A DNA stretch of 64,000 nt from Lachnospiraceae bacterium. Lineage in GTDB: Bacteria > Bacillota > Clostridia > Lachnospirales > Lachnospiraceae. The stretch lies in assembly GCA_017472605.1 (NCBI GenBank), contig JAFUPV010000038.1, forward strand, positions 1 to 64,000, read 5' to 3'. The notes beneath the pieces are model-generated. The model made no database searches and was not told the origin of the DNA. It saw only the letters and a program-made list of their open reading frames with translations. Below are positions 44,220 to 53,410 of this stretch, in pieces (position 1 is the stretch's first letter; every line of letters begins with the position of its first letter). A program made the translations under genes and the position numbers.

Positions 44220-46682
44220 ATGACAAAACAGGAGTTTCAGATGGAAGATCAGAAAATTGGGATCCCCGATGTCCGTACAACAGTGTCGGAAGATGGAAGT
44301 ATCCGCTACATTGGTCTGACAGAAGAGGAAATCGAACAGAGAAAGACAGATGGACAGGTGAATGTGATCGAATCGTCCAGCAACAGGACGGTGAGAGAAA
44401 TTTTCACCAGCAATATTTTTAATTTTTTCAACCTGATCAATGTTATTTTATTTGTTCTTGTAATATCAGTCCACTCATATAAAAACATGCTCTTTATCTT
44501 CATTGCCATTGCCAACACGGCAATCGGTATTTTTCAGGAGCTGCGGGCGAAAAGCACGCTGGACAAGCTGAGAATCCTTACAATCAGCCATGTCGAGACT
44601 GTGCGCGGCGGAGTGAAGAAAAAGACACCGGTGAACGAGCTGGTAAAGGATGATCTGATTGAGCTGAGAGCGGGGAACCAGATCCCTGCAGACGGAATTG
44701 TTGTTGATGGAACACTGGATGTCAATGAGTCACTGCTGACTGGTGAGCAGGATTCCATACCAAAGGCAAAGGGAGACGCGGTTCTTTCCGGAAGCTATGT
44801 AACAAGCGGACGTGCGCTGTGTGTGCTGACAGCAGTCGGAAAAGACAGTTACATGGAAAAACTCTCATCGGAAGCAAAAAAATTCAAACGCTATCATTCC
44901 GAACTTCAGAAATATATCAATAAGATCCTGAAACTGATCAGCATCATCATCGTACCGGTTGGAATTCTCCTGTTCTGCAAACAGTATTTTATCAGCGGAA
45001 GTTCCTATGAGCAGGCTGCGCTGGATACGGTTGCTGCAGTCCTTGGTATGATCCCGGAAGGACTGGTTTTGCTGACAAGCATTGCCCTTGCCCTTGGTGT
45101 CATGCGTCTTGCAAAGCGAAAAACACTGGTGCAGGAAATGTACTGCATCGAAACGCTTGCCCGTGTGGATACGCTCTGTCTTGACAAGACCGGAACGATC
45201 ACGGAGGGACGTCTCTGTGTGGACAGCGTGGTCAATCTGAATGAAGCGGTGGACATTGAAAACGTCATGGGACGTGTAATGGCAGTTCTGAATGATCAGA
45301 ATGAAACCTATCTGGCACTGAAATTCCGGTTCCCGGCTACAAACGGCGAAGGAACAAGAATGGTTCTTCCGTTTTCTTCTGAACGAAAATTTTCCGGTGT
45401 TGTATTCGAGGACGAAGGTACCTATCTGCTTGGCGCCTATCAGTTTATCTTTAAGGAACAGGATCCGGAGATCCTGAATCAGATCCATGAATACGCAAAA
45501 CAGGGTCTTCGTGTGCTGGTGCTTGCCCATTCGCCGAACTATATGAATGATTATGAGCTGACGGACGGTTTTCAGCTGGCAGGATTCATTCTGATGACAG
45601 ATGTGATTCGAAGAGAGGCACCGGAAATCTTATCCTACTTCGATAAGCAGGGAGTGGAGCTGAAGGTAATTTCCGGCGATGATCCGGTAACAGTAGCTGC
45701 CATTGCGGCGAGAGCAGGACTGAAAGGCGCAGAGAACTATGTAGATGCTACAACACTGATGACGGACGAGGAACTGGCAGATGCAGTACTGAAATATTCG
45801 GTATTTGGGCGTGTAACGCCAAAACAGAAGCAGCAGATGGTTGTATTCCTCAAACAGGCCGGGCGGACAGTGGCGATGACCGGCGATGGAGTAAACGATG
45901 TCCTGGCTTTGAAAGAAGCGGACTGCAGCATAGCGATGGCATCCGGCAGCGATGCGGCGAAAAATACGGCAAATCTGGTTCTTCTTGATTCCAATTTTGC
46001 ATCCATGCCGCACATTGTGAATGAGGGACGGCGCGTTGTCAACAATATCAAAGCTGCTTCCTCCATGTTCCTTATCAAAACTGGTTTTTCCGTGATTACT
46101 GCCCTTTTTACAATTTTCCTCGGGCAGTCCTATCCGTTCCAGCCGATTCAGCTGTCCGTAATCAACGGCTGTGCGGTTGCGATACCGACTGCGCTGCTTC
46201 AGCTGGAGCCGCGGTTTGACCGGATTGAAAAGGCATTTTTCCGACAGGTGCTGAGAATGTCTCTTCCGACCTCGCTGACCATTTCGCTGACCATTCTGAT
46301 CGTCACCAATGTTGGTCTGGCGATTGGTTGTCCCAAGGAGATGCTGGCGACGGTCTGCGTTCTGTCTACGGGCTGGAATTACATGCTGACCCTGCGGAAA
46401 GTCTATTCACCGATGACACCGTACCGGAAATTTGTCATCTACACCATGCAGACTGTGTATCTGATTGCCATGATCGTTGGGCAGCATATCATGGAGCTGG
46501 TCGGTTTGAATTTCACGGCTGTTGTTGTAATCATTGCGGCAATCAATTTCTGCCCGATGCTTGTGGAACTGTTTGAAAAAATCTATGATGTGACCTTGAA
46601 CTGGTGGATTCACAGAAAAGATGAGAAGCCGCCGAAGCCGATCAAGGTGAAAGTAAAGAAGATAAAGGGATTCAGTGCATGA
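44220..46682 (+). CDS. Cation-transporting P-type ATPase (CtpE/PMR1-like group)
   Basis: An 820-residue P-type ATPase. The phosphorylated Asp322 lies in LDKTGTITEG, the membrane motif is MIPEGLVLLTS, the actuator loop reads LLTGEQDSIPK (TGEx, catalytic Glu kept) and the hinge is MTGDGVNDVLALKEAD. About eight to ten membrane spans fit. The PEGL motif and absence of N-terminal heavy-metal domains or a CPC motif point to Ca/Mg/Mn-type transport as in mycobacterial CtpE, not copper or zinc. The nucleotide-binding domain is compact. The start is taken at ATG 44220; TTG 44211 is possible. The ion is not determinable from sequence alone. Confidence 0.88.
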   Translation: MTKQEFQMEDQKIGIPDVRTTVSEDGSIRYIGLTEEEIEQRKTDGQVNVIESSSNRTVREIFTSNIFNFFNLINVILFVLVISVHSYKNMLFIFIAIANTAIGIFQELRAKSTLDKLRILTISHVETVRGGVKKKTPVNELVKDDLIELRAGNQIPADGIVVDGTLDVNESLLTGEQDSIPKAKGDAVLSGSYVTSGRALCVLTAVGKDSYMEKLSSEAKKFKRYHSELQKYINKILKLISIIIVPVGILLFCKQYFISGSSYEQAALDTVAAVLGMIPEGLVLLTSIALALGVMRLAKRKTLVQEMYCIETLARVDTLCLDKTGTITEGRLCVDSVVNLNEAVDIENVMGRVMAVLNDQNETYLALKFRFPATNGEGTRMVLPFSSERKFSGVVFEDEGTYLLGAYQFIFKEQDPEILNQIHEYAKQGLRVLVLAHSPNYMNDYELTDGFQLAGFILMTDVIRREAPEILSYFDKQGVELKVISGDDPVTVAAIAARAGLKGAENYVDATTLMTDEELADAVLKYSVFGRVTPKQKQQMVVFLKQAGRTVAMTGDGVNDVLALKEADCSIAMASGSDAAKNTANLVLLDSNFASMPHIVNEGRRVVNNIKAASSMFLIKTGFSVITALFTIFLGQSYPFQPIQLSVINGCAVAIPTALLQLEPRFDRIEKAFFRQVLRMSLPTSLTISLTILIVTNVGLAIGCPKEMLATVCVLSTGWNYMLTLRKVYSPMTPYRKFVIYTMQTVYLIAMIVGQHIMELVGLNFTAVVVIIAAINFCPMLVELFEKIYDVTLNWWIHRKDEKPPKPIKVKVKKIKGFSA

Positions 46683-46739
46683 TTGAAACGATCATTCGCG
46701 ATGAAACGCGGAGTCACTGGATAAAAGTGGGGGAAACAT

Positions 46740-48020
46740 ATGAATTGGAAGTTACCTTTGATAACGGCATGTATCGGGCTGGCTGTCATTACCAAAGGGA
46801 CAGGAACCTGTCTTGCATCCGAATCAAAGCAGGAACCGGTAATTGTGACGGTACCTGCTGTTGAAAGCCGTACAGTTATGACATCGGAAATTGCGCAGGA
46901 GGTTCTGGTAGTCAATGCGTTGATGTTGGGCAGGGAGCTGTCGGGGATCGTTGATGTGGCAAATCTGACGCAGATCAGTGCGGCAGATGTAAGAAAAAAG
47001 ATTGATCATTACTTCATTCCGGATGTCTGCATCTATCTGGATGGTGTGCTGCGTCAGGAAGGAGATCTGGATCCGGTAATCAGTCGGCGCAATGTTTCCG
47101 CGATTGCGGATCCGGTTGCGTTGCGGTATGGGGTTGTGATTGACAACACAGCGGTGCGGGCATACCCGTCCTGGCAGAAACTCTCAAAGGAGAATACGGA
47201 AGAAGCAGCAGATTACTTCCAGGAATCGATGTTTATGATTGGTGAAGGAGTTGTTGTTCTTCATCAGACCGCGGATGAAATCTGGAGTTTTGTTCAGGGG
47301 TCCAATGCGTGCGGATGGATTGAAACGGATGAAATTGCGTTTTGCCAGCGGGAAGAAATGAAAATGTTTTCCAACCCGGAGAACTTTGTTGTTGTGACAG
47401 AAGATACAATTCTGGCCGGAGAAGAGGAGCTGCGGATGGGGACAAAGCTTCCGCTTGCACGGATGGAAGGAGAACATGCAGTTGTCTGGATTCCGAAGTC
47501 CAACGAGAATGGAAATCTGTACCAGTCTGAGGTCTGGATACATGCGGAAGGCGGCATTAATATCGGTTATCTGACGCTGAGTGAAGAAATGATTCTTGAG
47601 CAGGCATACAACCTGATCGATATGCCCTTTGGATGGGGGGATACCGGCGGATTTATGGATTGCTCTTCAGCGCTTGGTGCAATCTACCGCTGTTTTGGTG
47701 TGATTCTGCCCCGTGAAACGCAGCAGCTTGTCTATGCGGGAGAAACTGCTGCTGATATTTCTCAGATGAGTGAAAATGAGAAATATAACCGGATTATCGG
47801 TCAGGCTCCCGGTACAATCTTACTGATGGAAGATCATGCAGTTCTGTATCTTGGAGTGAATTCCAACGGACTGCCAATGATTTTTCATAACGTGGAAGCG
47901 TATTCGACCGACCAGGTCACAGTAACGGAGGTTTACCGCAGCGTGGTTACTCCGCTGATGATCTACACACCGGATGGAGACAGCTATCTGAGCAGGTTTA
48001 CGCATATGATCAGTTTTTAA
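46740..48020 (+). CDS. Secreted NlpC/P60 cell-wall hydrolase
   Basis: A 426-residue exported protein. A signal peptide (about 1-26, ending near CLAS) is followed by a helical segment, one or two SH3-like domains (RAYPSWQKLSKEN and WSFVQGSNACGWIETDEIA, about 130-290) and a C-terminal NlpC/P60 peptidase. Its catalytic Cys is in GGFMDCSSALGAIYRCFG and the His in LMEDHAVLYLGV. It should cut peptide stems of peptidoglycan. The arrangement matches the SH3-containing C40 peptidases of Clostridia. ATG 46740 follows GGGGGAAAC, 57 bases after the P-type ATPase gene. Confidence 0.88.
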   Translation: MNWKLPLITACIGLAVITKGTGTCLASESKQEPVIVTVPAVESRTVMTSEIAQEVLVVNALMLGRELSGIVDVANLTQISAADVRKKIDHYFIPDVCIYLDGVLRQEGDLDPVISRRNVSAIADPVALRYGVVIDNTAVRAYPSWQKLSKENTEEAADYFQESMFMIGEGVVVLHQTADEIWSFVQGSNACGWIETDEIAFCQREEMKMFSNPENFVVVTEDTILAGEEELRMGTKLPLARMEGEHAVVWIPKSNENGNLYQSEVWIHAEGGINIGYLTLSEEMILEQAYNLIDMPFGWGDTGGFMDCSSALGAIYRCFGVILPRETQQLVYAGETAADISQMSENEKYNRIIGQAPGTILLMEDHAVLYLGVNSNGLPMIFHNVEAYSTDQVTVTEVYRSVVTPLMIYTPDGDSYLSRFTHMISF

Positions 48021-48025
48021 AATGG

Positions 48026-48058
48026 AAAGGGTTTCTGCGGCAGGCAGAAGCCCTTTTT
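48026..48058 (+). terminator. Rho-independent terminator after the NlpC/P60 gene
   Basis: AAAGGGTTTCTGC (48026-48038), loop GGCAG, GCAGAAGCCCTTTTT (48044-48058). Confidence 0.85.
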
Positions 48059-48100
48059 GAATATACTGGTATCAGGAATTCGATACAAAGAAGGAGCAGG

Positions 48101-48982
48101 ATGGAACGGGCTGTCATGTATATGAGGCTAAGCAGGCAGGATGAGGGAAAGGAAGAGAACAGAGACAGTGAGAGCATTGAAAATCAGCGTATGCTGCTGA
48201 AGGAATATGCCGGACAGCATGGCTATCAGATTGTAAAGGAGTATGTGGATGAAGACTGTTCCGGGCTAAACGAAGAACGTCCGGGATTTCAGCAGATGAT
48301 TCGTGATGCGCGAAAGGGCATGTTCGATGTGATTCTTGCGAAAAGCCAGTCACGCTTTTCCAGAAACATGAATCATGTGGAGAAATATCTGCATCGTGAG
48401 TTTCCGCTGCTGGGAATCCGGTTTCTCGGTGTGGTAGACGGAACGGACAGCGGTTCTCACAGAAATAAAAAGGCAAGGCAGATATATGGTCTGATCAATG
48501 AATGGTATTGTGAAGATCTTTCAGACAGCGTAAAAGCGGTTCTTCACCGAAAGGTCCGTGACGGTGAATTCATTGGATCGTTTGCTCCATATGGATACCG
48601 GAAAAGTCAGCAGAACAGACATCTTCTGGTTCCGGATCCGGGAGAGGCACAGATCGTCAGAGACATTTTTATGCAGTATGCCGGAGGAAATTCAATGAGA
48701 CAGATCTGTCGTTATCTGGAGGAACAGGAAATCAAACCGCCGGGAGTGGGAAAATGCAGAGACGATTCGGCCAGAACATGGAATGCGATGACGATAAAAC
48801 GGATTCTGACAAATGAAGTTTATCTTGGTCATATGCTTCAGGGAAAGAGCGTGAAGCAATGCATAAAAGAAACAAAGCGCAGGTATGTGCGGAAGGAGGA
48901 ATGGGTTCGGCGGGAGCATACGCATGAACCCATTCTTTCAGAGGAACTTTTTAAGCAGGTACAGAGCAGGCTGAAGCGGTGA
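48101..48982 (+). CDS. Serine recombinase, C-terminally truncated
   Basis: A 293-residue protein with an N-terminal resolvase domain (catalytic Ser11 in YMRLSRQDEG; KSQSRFSRN helix) and a following recombinase domain (GYRKSQQNRH; ILTNEVYLGHMLQGK; HEPILSEELFKQVQSRL). Large serine recombinases usually continue for another ~200 residues with a zinc ribbon and coiled coil; here the gene stops just after QSRLKR. The stop overlaps the GTG start of a subtilase fragment (GTGA). Integrity and activity are doubtful. AGAAGGAGCAGG precedes the ATG. No transposase, att repeats or other mobile genes are visible beside it. Confidence 0.85.
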   Translation: MERAVMYMRLSRQDEGKEENRDSESIENQRMLLKEYAGQHGYQIVKEYVDEDCSGLNEERPGFQQMIRDARKGMFDVILAKSQSRFSRNMNHVEKYLHREFPLLGIRFLGVVDGTDSGSHRNKKARQIYGLINEWYCEDLSDSVKAVLHRKVRDGEFIGSFAPYGYRKSQQNRHLLVPDPGEAQIVRDIFMQYAGGNSMRQICRYLEEQEIKPPGVGKCRDDSARTWNAMTIKRILTNEVYLGHMLQGKSVKQCIKETKRRYVRKEEWVRREHTHEPILSEELFKQVQSRLKR

Positions 48983-49725
48983 TTGTAACACCATCCCATG
49001 TAGCCGGAATAATCGCCGGCGACGGAACCATGTCTGACGGCAGGATCCGTGGTGTGGCACCTGGTGCGGCTCTTGTCCCGGTCCGTGTACTGGATCCGAG
49101 AGGAAACGGAAAACTGGCAAGCATGCTGGAGGGGATTGAATGGATTCTTTCCGTGCAGAAAAAGCTGGAGATCCGGATTGTGAACATTTCAGCCGGCGCA
49201 ACCTGGAAACAGGGGGAAAATTCCAGACTTGTTCTTGCAGTCAATGCGCTCTGGGATGCCGGAATGATAGTCTGTACGGCAGCAGGAAATGAGGGGGATG
49301 GAAAGACAAATATCACATCTCCTGGCGTCAGCAGAAAAACCATTACCGTCGGATCCTGCGATGATGGTCTGATGATTGATGAACATGGAAGGAAATTTGA
49401 AAATTATTCCGGAAGAGGACCGACTCTGTCCTGCATCTGCAAACCGGAAGTGATTGCGCCGGGAACAAATATTATCTCAGTCAACAGCATGAGAAGGCGG
49501 AGTGATCCGCCCTATTCGGTAAAGAGCGGAACCAGCATGTCAACACCGATCGTTTCCGGAGCCATCGCATTGCTTCTGGAAAAATATCCGGCCATGACAA
49601 ACAGGGATGTAAAACTGAGAATTCGGGAGCGGGCGGTTGACATGAAACTTTCTTTTTGCCATCAGGGGTGGGGAAGGCTCAGTATTCCGGCTCTTTTAAG
49701 CGAGAAATGGAAGGAAAACCCATAA
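48979..49725 (+). pseudogene. Subtilisin-like (S8) peptidase lacking its N-terminus
   Basis: A 248-codon frame starting in the middle of an S8 domain. SHVAGIIAGDG (His7) replaces the usual GHGTHVAG context, the oxyanion Asn is in CTAAGNEGDG, and the serine motif SGTSMSTPIVSG contains Ser186. The ~70-80 residue segment with the catalytic Asp (D.G) and the GHGT lead-in is missing, and no signal peptide exists. GVAPGAALVPVRVLDPRGNG matches clostridial S8 proteins closely. The fragment abuts the truncated recombinase, which suggests that a deletion fused the two genes. It overlaps the recombinase gene by 4 bases. Confidence 0.8.
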
Positions 49726-49729
49726 ATAG

Positions 49730-49758
49730 TTGCATTTATGCCGGATTTGATGTATAAT
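49730..49758 (+). promoter_or_regulatory. Promoter of the D,D-carboxypeptidase gene
   Basis: TTGCAT (49730-49735) and TATAAT (49753-49758), spacing 17. The leader (to 49886) contains the palindrome TTTGTATACAAA near 49818-49829. Confidence 0.75.
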
Positions 49759-49886
49759 AGCGGAGATAGTATCCGGCATGTTTCCAACCAAGGGAATTGT
49801 GCCGTGAAATACAGTGTATTTGTATACAAAGCTGCGCGCTTCCCTGGAAGTGTTTTGTATGCAGGCGCGAGGGTAAGGAGTTTGCA

Positions 49887-51269
49887 ATGAAAAAGATGAA
49901 GAAAATTGCTTTGGTGCTGGCGCTGGCAGCGATGATGCTGCTTCAGATCAGTCCGGCATTTGCGGAGCAGAACGGGCCGGATGTCCATGCTTCCGGATAT
50001 TGTGTCATGAACATGAACACGGGAGAAATTGTGTTCCAGAAGAACATGGATGTACAGAAATTCCCTGCAAGCATCACAAAGATTATGACCGCCATTGTTT
50101 CGATTGAAGCCTGTGAAGACCTGAATCAGACACTGACGTTTTCCGAGTATGCGGTCAATTCGCTGACTGCCAACAGTTCCACACTGTCGCCAAAGGCAGC
50201 GGTGGGAGAACAGATGACGGTGGAGGATGCGCTGTATGGTCTGATGCTCTGTTCTGCGAATGAGTGCGGCAACGCGCTTGCGGAGTTTACAGCCGGATCC
50301 ATTGAGCAGTTCGCGGAACTGATGAATCAGAAAGCGGCGCAGGTTGGTGCTGTGAATACTCATTTTGTCAATCCTCATGGTCTGCATGATGAGAATCACT
50401 ATACCACGCCTCACGACATGGCGCTGATTTTTCAGTACGCAATGAAAAATGAGACGTTCGCCAAAATTGTTTCTACAGTAAACTATACCATTCCGGCAAC
50501 CAATGTAAATCAGGCAAGAGAATGTCAGATGACGCATCAGCTTGTAAACGGTGCAATTGCCTGTGAAGGTGTTTATGCCGGAAAAACAGGAAATACAGTT
50601 GAGGCAGGAAGAACGCTGGTAACAGCTGCGAAACGTCACAATGTGGATCTGATCTCTGTTATCATGGAATCGGACAATGAGCATTTCTACATTGACACAC
50701 AGATTCTTCTTGATTATGCGTTCGGCCTTGTATCCGGATCCTATCCCAATGTTACCTATACCGCAGTTGATGATGTGGTAGTTACGGATCGCGATGTCCG
50801 GATCCGCGAGCTGCCGAGTACTCTGTCCGCACAGGTTGGTTCTGCCATGACAGGAACACAGCTTCACCGGATTGGTACATTTGCAGGATGGAGCCATGTG
50901 GAAACGGCGAACGGAAGCTTTTATATTTCAACCGACTTTCTTCTGACACCGGAAGGTTCTGCTGTTGCAGCACCATATACAACGATTGCACCGACAGATG
51001 CACCGGAAACGGAAGCACCAACAACGGAAGCAGAGACAACGACAGAAGAAGTTACCATAACTGCAGAAGTGACGGAAGAACCGGTTACCGAAGAAACAGA
51101 AACCGCTGCCGAGAGCTCCACTGCGCAGGAACAGCTGGAGAACAGTGCGACACAGCATCACTATGAGGTGAATGAAGATGTACTGATGCTGGGAATCATG
51201 ATCATTATCGCCCTGATTGCAATTGTGGCAGGTGCGATGGTAGCTGTTCTGATCATCCGCAGAGGATAA
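49887..51269 (+). CDS. D-alanyl-D-alanine carboxypeptidase (PBP5/DacF family)
   Basis: A 460-residue low-molecular-weight penicillin-binding protein. A signal peptide (about 1-25, ending PAFAEQ) is followed by the peptidase domain with nucleophile Ser62 and Lys65 (SITK), SAN (in CSANECGN) and KTG (KTGNT). An SH3-like segment (VRIRELPSTL), a Thr/Glu-rich linker (about 375-425) and a C-terminal membrane span (LGIMIIIALIAIVAGAMVAV) follow. It trims the terminal D-Ala of peptidoglycan stems outside the cell. ATG 49887 follows TAAGGAG; an upstream in-frame ATG at 49797 would add a Cys-rich 30 residues before the signal peptide. Confidence 0.92.
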   Translation: MKKMKKIALVLALAAMMLLQISPAFAEQNGPDVHASGYCVMNMNTGEIVFQKNMDVQKFPASITKIMTAIVSIEACEDLNQTLTFSEYAVNSLTANSSTLSPKAAVGEQMTVEDALYGLMLCSANECGNALAEFTAGSIEQFAELMNQKAAQVGAVNTHFVNPHGLHDENHYTTPHDMALIFQYAMKNETFAKIVSTVNYTIPATNVNQARECQMTHQLVNGAIACEGVYAGKTGNTVEAGRTLVTAAKRHNVDLISVIMESDNEHFYIDTQILLDYAFGLVSGSYPNVTYTAVDDVVVTDRDVRIRELPSTLSAQVGSAMTGTQLHRIGTFAGWSHVETANGSFYISTDFLLTPEGSAVAAPYTTIAPTDAPETEAPTTEAETTTEEVTITAEVTEEPVTEETETAAESSTAQEQLENSATQHHYEVNEDVLMLGIMIIIALIAIVAGAMVAVLIIRRG

Positions 51270-51317
51270 TCCGACATACTCAGGAAATCTGCATAAAGAA
51301 ATTCCAATATGTTCTAC

Positions 51318-51345
51318 TTGATTTTTGAGTGATCTGTGGTATACT
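51318..51345 (+). promoter_or_regulatory. Promoter of the 6S RNA gene
   Basis: TTGATT (51318-51323) and TATACT (51340-51345), spacing 16. The predicted start is near 51352, at the beginning of the 6S-like sequence. Confidence 0.7.
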
Positions 51346-51351
51346 ATAAGT

Positions 51352-51512
51352 GTCCTGGGGTGTGCGACACCTGTTTTATATTTGAACCTACATGACACAA
51401 TAGGGATTCCTATATTGCCAGGCGGATGTCAGGCCTCCGTTATGCAGTGGAAGGCAGAAGTCTGGTTGCGGTTGCCCACCTAGCTTTGCTAGGCGTCAAA
51501 TGAGCAGGAACG
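51352..51512 (+). ncRNA. ssrS: 6S RNA (candidate)
   Basis: This ~160-base transcript starts GTCCTGGGGTGTGCGACACC and includes TTGAACCTACATGACAC, a motif conserved in Firmicutes 6S RNAs. It has an internal near-complementary centre and ends TGAGCAGGAAC, which pairs with the 5' GTCCTG. 6S RNA binds the housekeeping RNA polymerase and restrains it in stationary phase. The rest of the 51270-51626 gap holds a weak hairpin (51550-51575) ending TTTGCTTG and no gene. Identification is by recalled motifs only. Confidence 0.75.
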
Positions 51513-51626
51513 GCATTCTGGGATTTACAAAGGATAATTACTCGTAAGAAGAGGCGCTGTGAAAACGGTGTCTCTTTGCTTGTTCATAAACAGAATTGAA
51601 CCGATAAGCGGATATCGGAGGTTTTT

Positions 51627-53273
51627 ATGGGACAGAGACGTTATTCTTTTCCCGGTTCCCTGACAAGGGTGATTGGGATTGTTACTTTTTTTGAGCTGCT
51701 GATTCTGCTGTGCTGCGTTCTGGGAGCAGGAATAAGAAAAACCAGTGGCAGACAGGAACAGGCGGTAATGATTTCCGGCAGTCTGATCGGAACAGAAGCG
51801 GAGCAGCCGGCAGAGGTGGAGGAAACGCAGGAGATGCCTGGAGAAGAAGCACAGTCTGCTCAGGAACAGTCCAATACGGTACCGACCAATTCGGCACAGT
51901 CTGATCCGATGCCGTCCGAGACGGAGCAGGAATTATCTGCCGCGGGGGAGACCAGCCCGGAGATGGCTGCGGCTGGTACCGTGTCGGAGCCGGGAATTCG
52001 CGTTCGTCTGACTGTTTCGGACTACAGCAGCGAGTATCATGAGTTCGTAACAATCTCCTGTGACGGAACGTTTCAGCTGCAGACGGGAGAAAAAGCGCAG
52101 ATTTATACCGGTGGGCAGACAGTTACGATCAGCCGTGACCATCCCTTCTTTCAGGACGGGAGCATTCGTGTGAGTTCAGAGACAGGAGGTGTCCGGATCG
52201 ACAGCATTGCTCACCGGAATCTGGTCAATACCTATCCGGGAATCCTTGATCTCTATCTGGAAGATGCCGGAATCCGGATCGTAAACGAGCTTGGTCTGGA
52301 AGCCTATGTGGAACGGGTTGTTCCAAGTGAGATGCCGGCGTCCTATGGGCGGGAAGCTGCAATGCTGCAGGCGGTCTGCACCCGTACTTATGCCTATCAG
52401 AAGCTGACGAACGGGGTGATGGATGCCTATGGGGCAGCAGTCAATGATTCAACAGACTATCAGGTATATAACGCGGCGCCGGTTCACGAGACTTCTTCCC
52501 TGGCTTCGTCTGATACGAGAGGAATTGTCATGACCTGGCAGGGAAAGCCGTTTGTTCCTTATTTCTTCTCAACCTCATGCGGCTATAACTCGGACAACGC
52601 AATCTGGGGAGGCGAAATCCTGCCCTTTCTGCGGACACAGAATCTGACTTATCAGGGAGAGATTAATTACTATTCGGAGGAAGAATTCCGCGCGTTTATC
52701 ATGAACTGGGATTATCCGGCCTATGAAGATGATTGTACCTGGTACCGCTGGAACTACACAATCGGCCTGGAAGATTTGAAACAGTCTCTGTCAGAGCGGC
52801 TGACAGAGCAGCTGGCGGCTGGAACGGGAATTCGAGCGGTTGACAGTGCAGGAGCAGAATGCACCGCAGATCCTTTGTGGCTGAACGGATTGCAGAATAT
52901 TGTAGTGACAAAACGTCTTTCCGGAGGAATGGCAGGAGAAGTTGCAATCCTCTGCGAGCAGGGAACGATCTGTCTGGATAAGGAGATGGTGATCCGGAAC
53001 GTGTTCGGAAGTCCTGCAAGAGTCTACATAAACCGGTCGTCTCAGGGACGGTCGGAAAGTGAAGGAAATTATCTCCCCAGTGCCTTTTTTTATCCCTGCG
53101 CAAACTATGAGGGAGATCAGCTGATCAGCTTTACGTTTTACGGGGGCGGAAACGGCCATGGGATCGGACTGTCTCAGAACGCGGCTCATGCCATGCTGCA
53201 GATGGGATTGACCTGGCAGGAAGTTCTTCAGTTTTTTTATCTTGGAACGGGGATGACGAAAATGTATCCGTAG
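51627..53273 (+). CDS. SpoIID/LytB-domain protein
   Basis: A 548-residue protein. An N-terminal membrane segment (about 14-35) is followed by a Glu/Gln/Ser-rich linker (about 45-120) and a SpoIID domain. Key elements are YVERVVPSEMPASYGREAAMLQAV (catalytic-type Glu in PSEMP), ACTRTYA-like VCTRTYAYQK, STSCGYN and the C-terminal GGGNGHGIGLSQNAAHAM. SpoIID-type enzymes are lytic transglycosylases acting on denuded glycan strands; in sporulation they work with SpoIIM and SpoIIP. The long linker suggests a cell-surface amidase-enhancer-like member instead of strict SpoIID. A TTTTTATGGG start follows CGGAGG. Confidence 0.85.
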   Translation: MGQRRYSFPGSLTRVIGIVTFFELLILLCCVLGAGIRKTSGRQEQAVMISGSLIGTEAEQPAEVEETQEMPGEEAQSAQEQSNTVPTNSAQSDPMPSETEQELSAAGETSPEMAAAGTVSEPGIRVRLTVSDYSSEYHEFVTISCDGTFQLQTGEKAQIYTGGQTVTISRDHPFFQDGSIRVSSETGGVRIDSIAHRNLVNTYPGILDLYLEDAGIRIVNELGLEAYVERVVPSEMPASYGREAAMLQAVCTRTYAYQKLTNGVMDAYGAAVNDSTDYQVYNAAPVHETSSLASSDTRGIVMTWQGKPFVPYFFSTSCGYNSDNAIWGGEILPFLRTQNLTYQGEINYYSEEEFRAFIMNWDYPAYEDDCTWYRWNYTIGLEDLKQSLSERLTEQLAAGTGIRAVDSAGAECTADPLWLNGLQNIVVTKRLSGGMAGEVAILCEQGTICLDKEMVIRNVFGSPARVYINRSSQGRSESEGNYLPSAFFYPCANYEGDQLISFTFYGGGNGHGIGLSQNAAHAMLQMGLTWQEVLQFFYLGTGMTKMYP

Positions 53274-53301
53274 ATTCGGAAACGATTCCGAAAAAAGATG
53301 G

Positions 53302-53330
53302 TTGCAGGAATTCAAGCGACGGAGTATAAT
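53302..53330 (+). promoter_or_regulatory. Promoter of icd-aroD
   Basis: TTGCAG (53302-53307) and TATAAT (53325-53330), spacing 17. Confidence 0.75.
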
Positions 53331-53410
53331 AACGATGATTGCTCAATCGCGGATAATCTCCCGTGTCCGCCTGAGCTGTTACAAGAATGATTCCTGTGGA
53401 GGTATGTATG

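Noticed and set aside
48061-48100. Attachment site for the serine recombinase (GTATC/GATAC inverted repeat at 48069-48086)
   Set aside because: The 5-base arms are too short to be convincing and no second copy was seen at the other end of the recombinase/subtilase region.
48101-49725. Prophage or integrative element
   Set aside because: Apart from the truncated recombinase there are no phage, conjugation, transposase or cargo genes, and housekeeping-type genes flank it on both sides.
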